DNA of 64,000 bases from Diphasiastrum complanatum (lineage: Eukaryota; Streptophyta; Lycopodiopsida; Lycopodiales; Lycopodiaceae), in assembly GCA_029204225.1 (NCBI GenBank), contig CM055097.1, forward strand, positions 15,810,711 through 15,874,710. Direction: 5' to 3'. The first letter of the stretch is position 1. Each line of letters starts with the position of its first letter. The notes under the pieces were generated by a model, which saw only the letters and a program-made list of their open reading frames with translations, was not told where the DNA came from and searched no databases. Position numbers and translations under genes: made by a program. Of the stretch, positions 35,673-47,954 are shown piece by piece.

Positions 35673-37619
35673 TGCTACCAGTATAAGACAATTAATAAAT
35701 TTGGGCTGGACTTAAGTGTTTGGACTTAACATGAGTTAGAGAGATGGATGACCTCCATATGATTGCAATCTGAGTGGCATGTTGCTATTTGATGATTTTC
35801 GAGAAATTTCATAAAAAAGCTTAGTTTCTAGTGTCTAAAGGTAACCTTGAGCTATATAGTTTCCAAGAGGTAGAATTAAATTTCTAATTCCCTACTTCAA
35901 CACCTTCCCTCTTGATACATTGTGATACATTATTAATCACATTATTAATCCCCTGTGTACAAGGCTCCATGTATTTATAGGCCTTTCATGTCAAATATAT
36001 GTGTAATTAACTTTGATGTATGTGTACAAAGCTTCAATATATGGATAGGCCTTGGCTTAGAGGTTTGAAAAAAATGGCCAATTTAATGTGATCTTAATAT
36101 CTAACATTTAAATGACAAGAACTTGCTTGCAAATCATTGGTATCCAAAAAAGTCTCTTTGGTTGTTCATTTTAACATATTGGAGTGATTACTTTCTATGA
36201 TGATGATTACTTTCTGTGCTTAACAATTTTTCATTTTCTTGCTAAATTTCTCATAGAACCAAAATAATTCATTGATGAATAATAGTTTTGTTGGAATACG
36301 AATTTAGAATTATTGAAGACAAAATAGTTAACTAGGATAGCTGTTAAGTGGGTGAGGACTAAACAATTTTTTTAGTAGCAATCCTGTTGAAATTGATCTA
36401 TCAGATATAGATTTATTTATAACATTCCAGTTGATATGACTATTTTTTTCATCTACAAAACTCATTCACCTCTTAGATGACACAAAGACTATCTTTGCTA
36501 ATTTAGAAAAATAACGCAGACATTTTGCATGAGGATTGGATTGATTGTTAAACATTGCTAGTTGCGTTAAATGCCCATATAAGGCCCATATCTATCGATT
36601 ACCAGTCATTTTATTTAACATCATAACATATTGCATTAGATTTCATTGCCAAGTCTTTGTTTTCACCAATAATGACAGAATGCATTTTCACGGACTCTTA
36701 GTGGAAGCGACGACTATATAATCATATCATTTATGAACAAGCATGCTATGACACATGTTTTGGCACTACTGCTGTGGAGCACGGACAATCAAGAGCAACA
36801 ATATGTCATGATCATCAACTCTACATGACCAATTTTTTTACTCCAACTTGTCGTCCAAGTTTGTTCTATAAATGGCTAGAGTGCAAAAGAAGAGGTGATC
36901 TACAGAGATGAACATCTTGTTGTGTATTTGGATGCGTAGCGGTTGCTGAGGCATTTTCAAAGTATACAAAAATATGAGAAAGGGGGTTTATAATGACACT
37001 GAACTTTCAACACTCTCTACTGAAATTTGGAAAAGTCTCATCTACCCTCACTTAAACCTATTATTAGACTTGCAAGGTACATGGTGCCAAGTCAATCTAC
37101 AATATAGGGGAGGACTGATCATAGCACTGTTTGGTCACAAAATTCTTCTGTCACAAAATCCATCGAATCTAGTTGAGTTTCATGAATCATCGATAATTCA
37201 TGTGTAGTTTACTGCCTAGTTAGTTTTGATCATAGATATTATGTACCACTTCTGATGGATCTCATTACCCACTTATTTACTTTACATATTCAAGAACTGA
37301 TTGAAGTGATTCACTCTATAATATATAACAAGCCAATAATTGAGCAGTTGGTTATGCAAACCAAAAAATACCATATTCATTGTCGAAACTAAATGGTATT
37401 GTTCCAAGTTTAAATCAATCATAGTAGCATCAAAACATGTATCCTACTAGCAAATTGAAGAAACGAATAGCTTATTAGGACAACATAATAGTCAACTCCA
37501 AGTTTTTCCCCAAGTACGATCTGCGACAATAAGAATGAAAAATATTAGATGATACTTGACGATACAATATATAGAAAAAATACTAATAACATTCTCCCAT
37601 GAGCACATGCAACTTACCG
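35673..37619. other. Spacer downstream of the methyltransferase gene
   Basis: About 1.9 kb of AT-rich sequence. The plus-strand frame 36974-37207 has no recognisable feature. The 3' UTR and polyadenylation site of the minus-strand gene should fall in its right part, but I cannot place them. Confidence 0.4.
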
Positions 37620-38468
37620 TCACATATTGTTGAGAAAATCAAGTGGCAAATTTTCATCGTTGTCGACTTCTATTCCAATTCTGCCTGAAAGTGTTGCAAT
37701 CTTTAAAAAGGTGCTTGTCCCACTCATAAGATCAACCACCACATCTCCAGGCTTAGAAAACACTCTCAACAGGAAGTCCCACAGCTTGCAGCTACGCTGG
37801 CTAGCTCCACAAATAGGTCGGCCTTCGTGTCTTACCCATTCACTCTCTTGGGCCCTATCCTGAAATATGTCGCTTAGCTGCCGCTGGAAACGAACAGCCC
37901 AAAAATTTGGAATGGAACTAGCATAAAATTCTCTGTGGTATGCAGACAACGTGAGGCAATGAACCTGACAAGACATCAACAGGAAGTGCATACATGAAAT
38001 GAAATAATGGCCTTAAGTAGATTAGTGTAAAAGATGAATTTTACCCACTACATAATACATGATGTTACCTCACGACATGAATCTGAGCATATCCAACCAA
38101 GGGGGGTTGCACTATGAACTATGGTCCTCTCACACAACTCCATGCCCCATTCTCTTGCTTGCACATCCATTTTGACAGTGTGGGGCACACCATGGAGTGT
38201 GACAAAGAATCCATTATCTGAAGTAATACTTTCAGCCATGGCAAATGCAGATTCACAAAGTTTATCAGACCATAAATTCCATTCTGAAATACTTGTCTCG
38301 TGTGTGCCATTCACGACTATATCTGTTGGAAAGTCTGCAAAAACAAGCTCCACGGCTCCGAAGGGGGTTGGTTGGCCTCTAATGTTGCCATTATCGCAGA
38401 ACACTTTGAGGAACTCTTTTTGAAAGTCATTCCAAAGTGCTCCTGACCTTTCTATGCTCGCATGCAGC
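37620..38468 (-). other. Permuted DNA methyltransferase domain exons
   Basis: The last two exons are uninterrupted. ELVFADFPTDIVVNGTHETS is at the position of motif IV (usually (D/N/S)PP(Y/W)), followed by AFAMAESITSDNGFFVTLHG, resembling the strand-turn that follows motif IV. After the intron come CKLWDFLLRVFSKPGDVVVD and LMSGTSTFLKIATLSGR then IGIEVDND, matching motifs X and I (K-P-x...GD-x-V-x-D-x-x-x-G-(S/T)-(G/S)-T...GR-x-(I/F)-x-G-I-E-x-D). Motif IV before motif I is the beta arrangement of N4-cytosine/N6-adenine methylases. DFPT lacks the second Pro and the aromatic residue, so catalysis by this copy is doubtful. The protein ends 15 residues after motif I. Confidence 0.6.
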
Positions 38469-38934
38469 CTGTAGAAGCATGGAAGATAACCATAAGTATA
38501 CATATACAAATGAATTGACATACAACATGTAGATGGCCATAAAATAATGGTAATATCGATCTTACTCTGGAATGTCGATGAGTACGAGCTTTCGCTCAAC
38601 TGCTACGATAGAATCGTCTCTCTGAAAGTCATTAGGTGGATAAGCGTCATCATCATGTCCCATGGTTGGTGTCATCTCAGAATGAGTATGCATGCTGTCA
38701 TCGCTCACTCTCTCTCTACGGACCCGTTGTTTAGGGACAACAGCATGATCTTGCACTATAGGCATCGTAGGCTTTTTTTTTAGGCGAAGTATTCTCCTCC
38801 ATCCCCGAACCTTTGAAGCTTCAGCTTGTTCTTCCATTGGCTGAATTCCATCAACAAAATTATGTTGTTAATTTGTAGTATCACAACTAAATCATTAAGC
38901 GACACTCAAACATTACGAAACATAAATTTCTTAC

Positions 38935-39440
38935 TCGTTCTTCACTCTCCTCCTGGGATGCCTTGGTGGCAACATTTCTCAACTCAAGCTCTTCATCTGG
39001 AGTGTGTCCCTTAGGGAAGTCAAGCCAGCAAGGGCAGTTCAGTTTTTCCCAAGTAGTGAGGCCCTACAAAATTTGAAATCAGAAAGTATGAACATGCTCC
39101 AGAAAATATGAACACGCTACCCAATTTCAATGTACACTTGATCGATGCAAATCATAGCAAAATTTTAAAAAAAAACATACCGCTGCAATCATAGACGTGG
39201 TGTACATAGATTGTCCCCCTTCCAAATTACACCATTGTCCACATGTTGTGGGGATTGATGCTAGTTCTTTGCCAGCAACGCAATGAGATAACCATCTGCA
39301 TTTCGAACGAGAGCCTGAATATGTTTTTTGTATTATGATATCACAAAAGAATCAAAAAATATTTTACAAAAAGAGGGAGGTAAAAAATGTTTAATGTCAA
39401 CAAGTCTACCTGAATACAAGCCTCCTCGCTGCACACATAA
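38935..39440 (-). other. Cys/Trp-rich block (possible zinc module) exons
   Basis: Exons eight and nine, plus the end of exon seven in the compatible frame, read NRILCVQRGGLYSGSRSKCR, WLSHCVAGKELASIPTTCGQ, WCNLEGGQSMYTTS and, after a phase-0 intron, WEKLNCPCWLDFPKGH. Six or seven Cys with His and Trp suggest metal binding. I do not recognise the family. To enter this frame, exon seven must be read one frame off its main reading, so a frameshift is probable upstream of 39440. Confidence 0.5.
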
Positions 39441-40628
39441 TATCCGGTTGCTTTTCAGGTGGGAGGGAGTGCATTATCTTGCCATGAATGACCTTGAAAA
39501 TATCCGAGGAGTACTTTCATTTCCATGTTTTTAAGTACACAGGAAACGATTGGGGTAGGCTAATGAACTCTATCTGCTCCACAACCTCAATCAACTGTGG
39601 GCATGTGAAGTCCTCTAGTTGTATCTAAAATGTTTCAATGTCTATCCATACACGAAATGCATTCTTATCTCTCGGCATCATTACAGCATTTCGTGCGTGC
39701 TCTGAAGGATTGATCATGATTTTCACTATATTTGCCTTCCTAGCAGCATTAACCTATACTCCAATATTAAAGTTATAGGTTATAAAGTATAATTAGTACT
39801 ATAAAATGTTACAAATTTATTAACGTAAAAAATAAATGCTAGTGTGAATCTATTTAGCTTGACAGTGGATACCAAGACAAGCTTCTCCTCTGAAGCCACA
39901 TGAAGCTTTGGCTTATCCCATGGAATGGTCATGACCAACCTGAAAAACTCATCGCCATTCGCAGGATTCACTACTTGAGACAACTTGTAGCACTTGACCT
40001 TGAAATGACGTTCGGTTTCCTTCATGACATGTTGCCTTGCTTCCTCTCCTGTTGTGGATGACTCAACTTGATACTCTTTTGTTCTCTCCTCAAAATCATC
40101 CTACATATGAATTCACATTCATCCTTCAAATTAATGCCTTTGGAACTACAAACAGATAGTCATTGATAACTTTCAAGTGCCACAAAATAATGATGTACCT
40201 TGAAGACAATCTGGCTCAATAGTGTCAAAGAACAATTGTACCACGTTTTTGGAGCTCCATCTCTCTTCGTCTCCTTTTCTAGCTCTTTTCCCATCCATAT
40301 CAAATATTCGCGAGGAATATGTTTCAAAAGGGCTTCTTTGTTGGCTGCACCAAATTACCTAGTCTAGAATATTCTGTCAGATAGATTGGGCTTAACATAA
40401 GCCTCATTTAGCCTGCAATAAAGAACGAGAGGTTATACATTGAGATTAACTCTATCAATGTGTACCAAAGTTATGATATATTCTACAATGATTTTACAAG
40501 GCACACTAATAAGTTCAATCTGTACTCCAAAGACTAGTTCCAGTTGCCTCAATAGATCCATACTTGCACTTTGGATATAAACTATTAAATACCAATCACA
40601 TTCCCATATAACAAAAATACACAGTTAC

Positions 40629-41292
40629 CTATTTATTCCAGTCAAGACTAGCAGCAACTCTCCCTCATCTCGCTTCTCGAAGTTGATAAACGTGGCAACC
40701 ACACGATTGTGCCAATACTTCATGCTTTGGAAAGCTACAAAGATGAAAAAAAGACTTGAATGAACGTAAGTAAAAAACAAAAAAACTCTCCCTATTTGAG
40801 TAAAGATACCCATGGACACATACAAAAGATATGAAGAGAAAATCTTGCCTTCTTTTATCTTTGACATGAAGGCCCTCAACCTATTGTTCCCGTCCCAAAC
40901 AAAAAACATCTTATTGCTCAAATGGGACCACTCTGGGTTACTTCCAAGGTCGGCTTCAAACTCATCGTTTACTGCATGCCACATGGGATCCCAATCTGAA
41001 ATTATCTCAGGAGAAACTTCAATCCAATTGTCATCCATACTTGTGCATGATAAAATGAAGGAACCCTTGGACTCCAAATAGTCATACTTGCGGAATTCCT
41101 CTTTTAAATAGGACAGTTCCTCCCTTATTGGCCTCACAGCCTCGTTTGGGATCATTCTGCACAACGGAACAAAAGGTGCAGGGATGGTGTTCGGGACTTT
41201 TAGTCTGGTCAAGACTGATTGGCACATATCTGTTTGAATCAATTTTCCATAGTAATCACTAGCATTTTCCTTTCTCTTATGAGACTTTTTTC
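40629..41292 (-). other. ParB-like domain exons
   Basis: Exons three and four encode PLCRMIPNEAVRPIREELSY, which fits ParB box I (x-I-x-P-N-x-x-x-R-x-I...L). LKEEFRKYDYLESKGSFILS follows, then acidic WIEVSPEIISDWDPMWHAVN and the diagnostic FVWDGNNRLRAFM, which fits the ParB box II G-(N/E)-(H/R)-R-x-x-A motif. After the GC-AG intron the fold continues with WHNRVVATFINFE. Bacterial and phage ParB-N domains read sequence or hydrolyse nucleotides, and occur N-terminal to DNA methylases in some prophages. The assignment rests on motif reading alone. Confidence 0.6.
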
Positions 41293-42130
41293 CTGTACAA
41301 GTGATGGAGATACATAGAGAAAATAAGAATGACGAAATTAATGTGTTACAAGCATAGTAATATTCTTTAAGTGAATGAGAGATTTATTACCTTTTGTTGG
41401 AGTCTCTTGGATGGTAACATCCAAGGATTTTGACATGTCTTCATGAACCTGGTGCTGACTTTACGAATGTGTGTCATTATGCAAAGTTGACTCTTGAGTT
41501 GGCCGAAGAACTTCAGAAAGTGGTTCGATTTCTGGCTGCTCAAAATACGGATCCATGTATTGAGGCTCTTCTAATACAGGAGATATAGGTGTAGTTTGTG
41601 GAGCCCAAATAGAAACAGATTGCTGACTTTCACAACTCTCTCCTACAACGAGATCACAAATTGTATCTAGATAATTCTGAAAACGTAGACGATGCCATTG
41701 ACAGAAAAACAAAAAACTCAGGATAGTTGATAGCAAGTATTACACAACTTCCATTATAGACAGAACTAATTGCTAGCAAGTATTACACAACTTTCATTAG
41801 AGATAGAAACAAAAACCAAATCGTTTTCTATTCTTTTACATTGAAATAATAAAAGAAAATAGACAATGTTTGTCTAGATCACTAACCTCTCTGCAGAAAG
41901 CTTTGTTGACCTCAGCAGATCCTTCCAACGACTCTTTCAAATAGTTCCAACGGCTATTTGTATCTATCCTTCTATCTCTCACAAACCCTAGTCTACCTTT
42001 TCACTAATCTGTTCTCTCTCTCAACTCCCTCTCAAACGCTGGCTTGTTTTTTCTCTAATCTACTTTACTCATCTCTCCTCTCTCTTTTTCCTATACTCTA
42101 CTCTCCTCTATCTCTCTCTCTCCCTTCGAT

Positions 42131-43320
<1,190 letters not shown>

Positions 43321-43379
43321 AGAGAAACAGCTTGAAACAAACAGAAAGGATCATCCTGGAAGAAAGACTACAGACCAAG

Positions 43380-44520
43380 ACAAAATGGAAAGTATAAAGG
43401 TCTACCTTGAGAACACCAATGGGACCTACACGGAGCTTTCTTGCAACATAGCAGGAAAGCTATTCTTACCAATGCTTTTTTGGAGGATGTTTTGAAGGTG
43501 AAAAGTATAGGAGTGAAGATTTTTGGAATATTGATGCACGAAAATTCTTCATTTGAGGAAGAGATAGAAGTGCAACCACTCGTGGCAGTAGATGGAACAA
43601 AAATATTTATGTTGGAGAAATCTTTGACCAACATATATTGCGTGAAATAGAGCAAATCAGCTTGCAATGATGATTTCATCCTTGTGGATAGTGCAGATTC
43701 TAGTGCTAATGCGAACAAAACTGCCCTTGAAGATGATTTGTGTTTTGATGGCAAAAATTTGGGGGTGCATGGTAATAATCCACAGAAGACAAAACATGTT
43801 TTTGAGCACTCTACAACTGAGCAGATACTAATGGGAGAAAATGATAGAACGTTGTTGAACTCCCAGGGGTGGAGGATGTTTGTAATACGTGGGATGGCAT
43901 GTAGCAGAAATACGATGGCCATTTGTGGACCAAACTAATGACATCAAATGTTGTTTTTAATGGAAAAGTGCGCAAAAGCATATGTGCAGGTTTGTACGAG
44001 TGTCCCAATCAAAACTGTGAAGGGAGAGATAGAAGGGGACTACCAAACACACTTCATTTTTCTGATCAAGTACTCAAAGTTTGTCCAAAATTCTCTGAGT
44101 GTGTTGGTTGATATGGTTCTCTTAAGTGTTTTTATTGCAAGTTTGTGCCAATATGTATTAGTGTATGCAAATCTGTGGTCTATTATGTAATTCTTGATAA
44201 TTCAAGAGAAACTAGACTAGTGATACACTCAGGAGTACATGACCATCCTATTCGCACAGGGGTGAGCAAACAAAGATTAGAAACAATAAGAGATAAAGTA
44301 GCAAATATACTTCGAATAGACAGAGGAGCTGGTCCCAGAAAAATTCAAATGAAAATAGCAAGAGACTTGATTACAACCTGTCACTGGAGGAGATGAAATG
44401 ACAGATGTGGACATAGGTAGAGTGGCAAAGGAGTTCAAGCCTCTAGTTATGCAAACTGGATTTCGGAGGATGGTAAACATTGCAAAAAAAGACTTGTGTC
44501 CTCCATCCGATTCTCTAGAC
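43380..44520 (+). pseudogene. Cys-rich, transposase-like zinc-finger ORF, broken
   Basis: Plus-strand coding in several frames: KVYLENTNGTYTELSCNIA (43395-43455), then 43441-43650 and 43684-43938 (acidic), then 43923-44520. The last has AGLYECPNQNCEG, VCPKFSECVG, SLKCFYCKFVPIC and VIHSGVHDHPIRTG, then GPRKIQMKIARDLI and DVDIGRVAKEFKPLV. A C-x4-C...C-x2-C...H-D-H-P pattern recalls WRKY-GCM1/FLYWCH-type fingers found in Mutator-like transposases, but no DDE domain is visible. At least three stops or frameshifts. Assignment tentative. Confidence 0.35.
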
Positions 44521-44578
44521 TCATAATGGATCCTCATAGATCGACGCAACTGGTCCCAATGTCTTGGATTCTCCCAAA

Positions 44579-46110
44579 TCATAATGTGGATATGACATGA
44601 TTACTTGACTCTCTTGTTCTGTCCAGGTATTCATGGTATGCCATGACCTGACGACTTTTCTCAGCAGTCAATATCATAGATTTTGGACAAGGCTTTGTCA
44701 TTGTAGATTCTGGTTCTTGCTGTACAATTGGCCGTTTTGGGCTTGGATTTCCTAGATTTGGCCGTCTAAGCAATGTGATGTCCTGATGTAGCTTTGTGGT
44801 GGCTAGATGTTGAGTGAAACATTCCGACTTTGGTTGGATCTTGCTTATGATTGGCGTTGAAGTCAGAGGAAAATCTCCCACCTTAGTCTTTCCTTTCTCA
44901 ATGGACTGCTCTCTTGAAGGTGGTACAGATGGATCATTGCGTTGACTGGTAGTCAGTTTTCTTTCAAGTTGCATGGTTGACATGAGACCCCTTTGTAATT
45001 CATCCACCAGAAGTTGTTGCAGCATTTGTTTAACGAGGCTTGGTGAAATCTACTGGATTGCATCTGTTGCCAATTTCTTGACTTCTTCCGCTATCCCTGG
45101 TTGGATAGATTTTACCCACTCTGTCTTTTGTGGTGTTGGTGATTTACGTGTGGTCGTGTCGACTTGTCTTAGGATCTTTCTCTCATTCCTTCCATCCACA
45201 TCTGCTTCGTAACCAAGTGGCACTAGAAGTTTGTGTTTGTAGTGCAGCTTCTCGGTTGGTGGATTTGCATGGTCATATGTAGGTTGCCATTCAAGTAGGT
45301 AGGAGTAATAACGATTTTTCTTGGATATCTTAGTGGTCAATCATGACATGGGTGATTGATGCCGCACTGTTCACACCAAAGATAAAAGGAGGACAGATCA
45401 TTTCAATTTGGACATTATGATCTACGATGTTTACCTCCACATCCGAAACATCGTACCGTGTGTAAGACTCCGTCACCTCTCAATTGATGTGCATACACCG
45501 GTATCAGGTCTCCTTTGATCCCTTCCACGTAATATAGTGGTGAGCCAGTTTGAACTTCTCCTGCCTGGGATGGCCTGCTCGTTGATATAACCAATACTTC
45601 CACCGAACCTTGCCTAGCCACTAGAGAAGATCCTGAAAGTCCTGAGACTGATCCATTTTCTTTGGAGGAGCGATCTGATGGCAAGCTAGATGGCATAGAT
45701 GAGGATTTTGTTCATTGATTTCCAATCTCCAGAATTTTCTTATTGGATTGATTTCGTAATCTCGGATTCCAAACTGGACATTGAGGTGCTGGATGTTTTC
45801 CAAAACAATAATGGCACTGGTCCAGTGGTCGGATCTTCCGATTGGTAATTTGTGGTTCTAGGAGGTAATCAGATTGACTGCAAATCTCATCTGTGTCACT
45901 GACAACTTGCATCTGATCGTCCATCTTGCTAGTGCTTTGGCTAGCGTTGTATGTGGAATCTTGTGGATTAGATGCTCTATCATCCCTGATTGTTTGAATG
46001 TTGGATATGGGCTGTGTGTGAAAAAAGTGGATCTTGAATGGATCCAAACTCCCAAAATACTTGGCTAAGATCTTTGCACAACAAGCTACAAAAGCTAGAA
46101 ATGGCAAAGC
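44579..46110 (-). pseudogene. Gag-like protein, middle and C-terminal parts with short zinc knuckles
   Basis: Minus-strand frames 46107-45712, 45696-45415, 45340-45050 and 45025-44579 follow each other with stops or frame changes. The first contains CHYCFGKHPAPQCPVW and the second CFGCGGKHRRS, both C-x2-C-x3-H(-x4-C) knuckles one residue shorter than the retroviral CCHC spacing. The rest is Gln/Pro/Ser-rich with YLLEWQPTYDHANPPTEKL and AEKSRQVMAYHEYLDRTRES. I do not recognise a domain beyond the knuckles. Together with the capsid-like part at 46926-46640 it looks like one decayed gypsy-type gag gene; no pol was found next to it. Confidence 0.45.
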
Positions 46111-46580
46111 ATCCTAATGCTACCTTTGATACACATGAACTTGAAAAAGCATTCAAGAGACAAAAGAAACTAATAAAAGGTACTGATGGCAGCCAAAAAC
46201 GACAGCATACCAGCCCTACAATAGCACCTTACCACTTTTAAAAACCTCTTAAGATCATACACAAAAGCTTGAAGACAATACACAAAGCAATGCTCTCAAT
46301 GGAGGAAGAAACTGTGACAATGATCTATTGATCTCTCTCAACAATACAATAAGTTTCTCCAACTTGTTCTCCACGAATTTCAGCCTAATATAGGTGAGAG
46401 AGATGACTCTCTCTCCTCTCTTTAGAACTTAGGACCCAATTTTAAGACACCAGTAACCTAAAATAGCCAATTTTGGCCTATATGTCCAAATAACATGATT
46501 TTGGTGTCATTTTGAAGGTCCTAAAGTTTGAGACTTCTTCAACATGAAATATATACTAAAATAAAAGTATCTAGGTTTCT
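46111..46580. other. Sequence interrupting the gag-like gene
   Basis: Separates capsid-like and knuckle parts. Plus strand reads partly as AT-rich noncoding with TCTCTCCTCTCTTTAG-type pyrimidine tracts. Either an insertion or a decayed linker. Confidence 0.3.
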
Positions 46581-46639
46581 TTTACATGTGTGAAAGGTTA
46601 GATCCAAAACTATGTACAAAAATTGCCAATTTAGGCCTC

Positions 46640-46926
46640 AAACTAGCTAGGAAATGTTGACAATTTTCACACTGTGATGGTGTGTGCAAGATTTGTCCTT
46701 CTGCAATAGCGGTTGCCTTACAGAGTTCGTTTGGACTGGTATATGTTGTAAAGGGTGGCATACCAATCTTGATCTCGTGCGGTAATCCGGCATAGAAAAA
46801 TGCCATTTTGTGGTGACAAGGAAGACCGGTCCAATCTCCCGCCATCTTGGCAAATCGTGCAGTGTAGCCCTTGAGAGTTTCTCCGGAAAGCATCAAGATT
46901 TGGGCAAGCTGCTCATACATTGCCAT
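46640..46926 (-). pseudogene. Gypsy capsid (Retrotrans_gag) fragment
   Basis: Minus strand MAMYEQLAQILMLSGETLKG, then YTARFAKMAGDWTGLP and KMAFFYAGLPHEIKIGMPPF. The pattern E-(S/T)-L-x-x-Y-x-x-R-F...AFxxGL is typical of the C-terminal half of gypsy gag. The frame continues to 46582. Same strand as the knuckle-bearing frames downstream. Confidence 0.6.
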
Positions 46927-47274
46927 GGCCTGTTGTGTGCAAGATGAAGATGATATGGAGTGGTGTGGTGATGTACGAGAGAGAGATTGGGGGATGCAGT
47001 TTTTGAAATGTGTATGAGGGAATTGATGATGAGGAAATGGAAGAGAAAAAGAAAAGCAGAAATATTCCTTTGTCTAGAACATTCACGGTTTGGGCAAGGG
47101 TAGATTTTATAAATAAATTCAATTATGCCCTTCCAAAGAAAGTCATGACGAGGGATGATAATTGGAAAAGTACTTATGTAGATTTTTTGGCAAAGGGTTA
47201 GTTTTGCTTCAAAAAACTACTTTTCGACACTTCTCCGCAAGTTTATAGAAGGATTTTTCAATACCAACTATAAC

Positions 47275-47800
47275 TCGTTTTATAGCCTTGGCGGTCTTGG
47301 GAGGAGTCTATCAAAGACAAAGTCACTCACCAAAGAGGCTTGGGCTAAAATTATTATAATATATATGTATATTTTTTTTATAAAAAAGGGCCTTCGACAG
47401 TCGTGGGAGGAGCTATCAGAGATAGGGTCGCTTCCCAATGAGGCTAATGGCCCAATTTGTATATTATTATTAATTTTTTTTTTTTAGAAATAATAAACCC
47501 TTGCAGATTCCTCTGTGTCCTGGTCTCAACGAGATGGAACTTCAGAAGCCTCTACGAAAGTTTTTTTTTTTTTTTGGACAACAAACCTTGCAGATTTCTC
47601 TGTGTCCTTGTCTCAGTGAGACTAAGATAGAACTTCAGAGGCCTCTACAAAAGTTTGTTGTTTATTGTTTTTTTTTTTTGACAACAAATCCTTGCAGATT
47701 TCTTTGTGTCCTTGTCTTAGTGAGACTACGATGGAACTTCAGAGGCCTTTACAAAAGTTTGTTGTTTGTTTTTTTTTTTTTTTTTTATAAAGAAACTACG
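47275..47800 (+). repeat. Two adjacent tandem arrays with poly-T/poly-A spacers
   Basis: Array one: two ~105-bp units around GTC(T/G)TGGGAGGAG, TATCA(A/G)AGA(C/T)A and AATGAGGCT (47280-47385 and 47388-47480). Array two: three 85-105-bp units starting CTTGCAGATT(C/T)CT(C/T)TGTGTCC and ending in CAAAAGTTTGTTGTTT plus a T run (47502-47587, 47588-47690, 47692-47785). Homopolymer runs of 10-20 T or A mark the unit borders. Confidence 0.8.
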
Positions 47801-47954
47801 GTAAAAAAACAGCGAGGGTAACTAGATCGTCAAAAGTTAAGGTTTAAAAAACATAGCAAATAAAAAATAAAATGAAAAACACACCTCCAAAAAAGGCCTC
47901 AAAAATAACGTAAAAAGAGAAGAAGGAAAATAACTAGAATTAATAATCAGTCTC

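Larger units (their letters stand above)
37620..41990 (-). pseudogene. ParB-like / Cys-rich / beta-type DNA methyltransferase gene, 12 exons, broken copy
   Basis: My minus-strand model has exons at about 41990-41887, 41676-41391, 41292-40849, 40734-40629, 40412-40199, 40100-39873, 39753-39410, 39314-39181, 39063-38935, 38840-38566, 38468-38069 and 37964-37620. Borders are mostly AG|GT-type donors with pyrimidine-rich acceptors; the donor at 40848 is GC. Phases agree at nearly all junctions. Encoded in order are a low-complexity N-terminus, a ParB-like domain, a middle helical part, a Cys/Trp-rich block, a basic linker and a permuted methyltransferase with motif IV-like DFPT before motif I-like DLMSGTST. 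Defects are TAA at 41461, TAG and TAA in exon 5, TAG and TGA in exon 7, and a frame conflict at the exon 7-8 border. A downstream ATG (41434) could bypass the first stop. The (CT)n tract at 42132 lies just upstream. An active relative would be expected to act on DNA in the nucleus. Confidence 0.6.

Noticed and set aside
37627-38423. Plus-strand frames at 37627-37863 and 38121-38423
   Set aside because: Antisense shadows of the methyltransferase exons, which carry the recognisable motifs on the minus strand.
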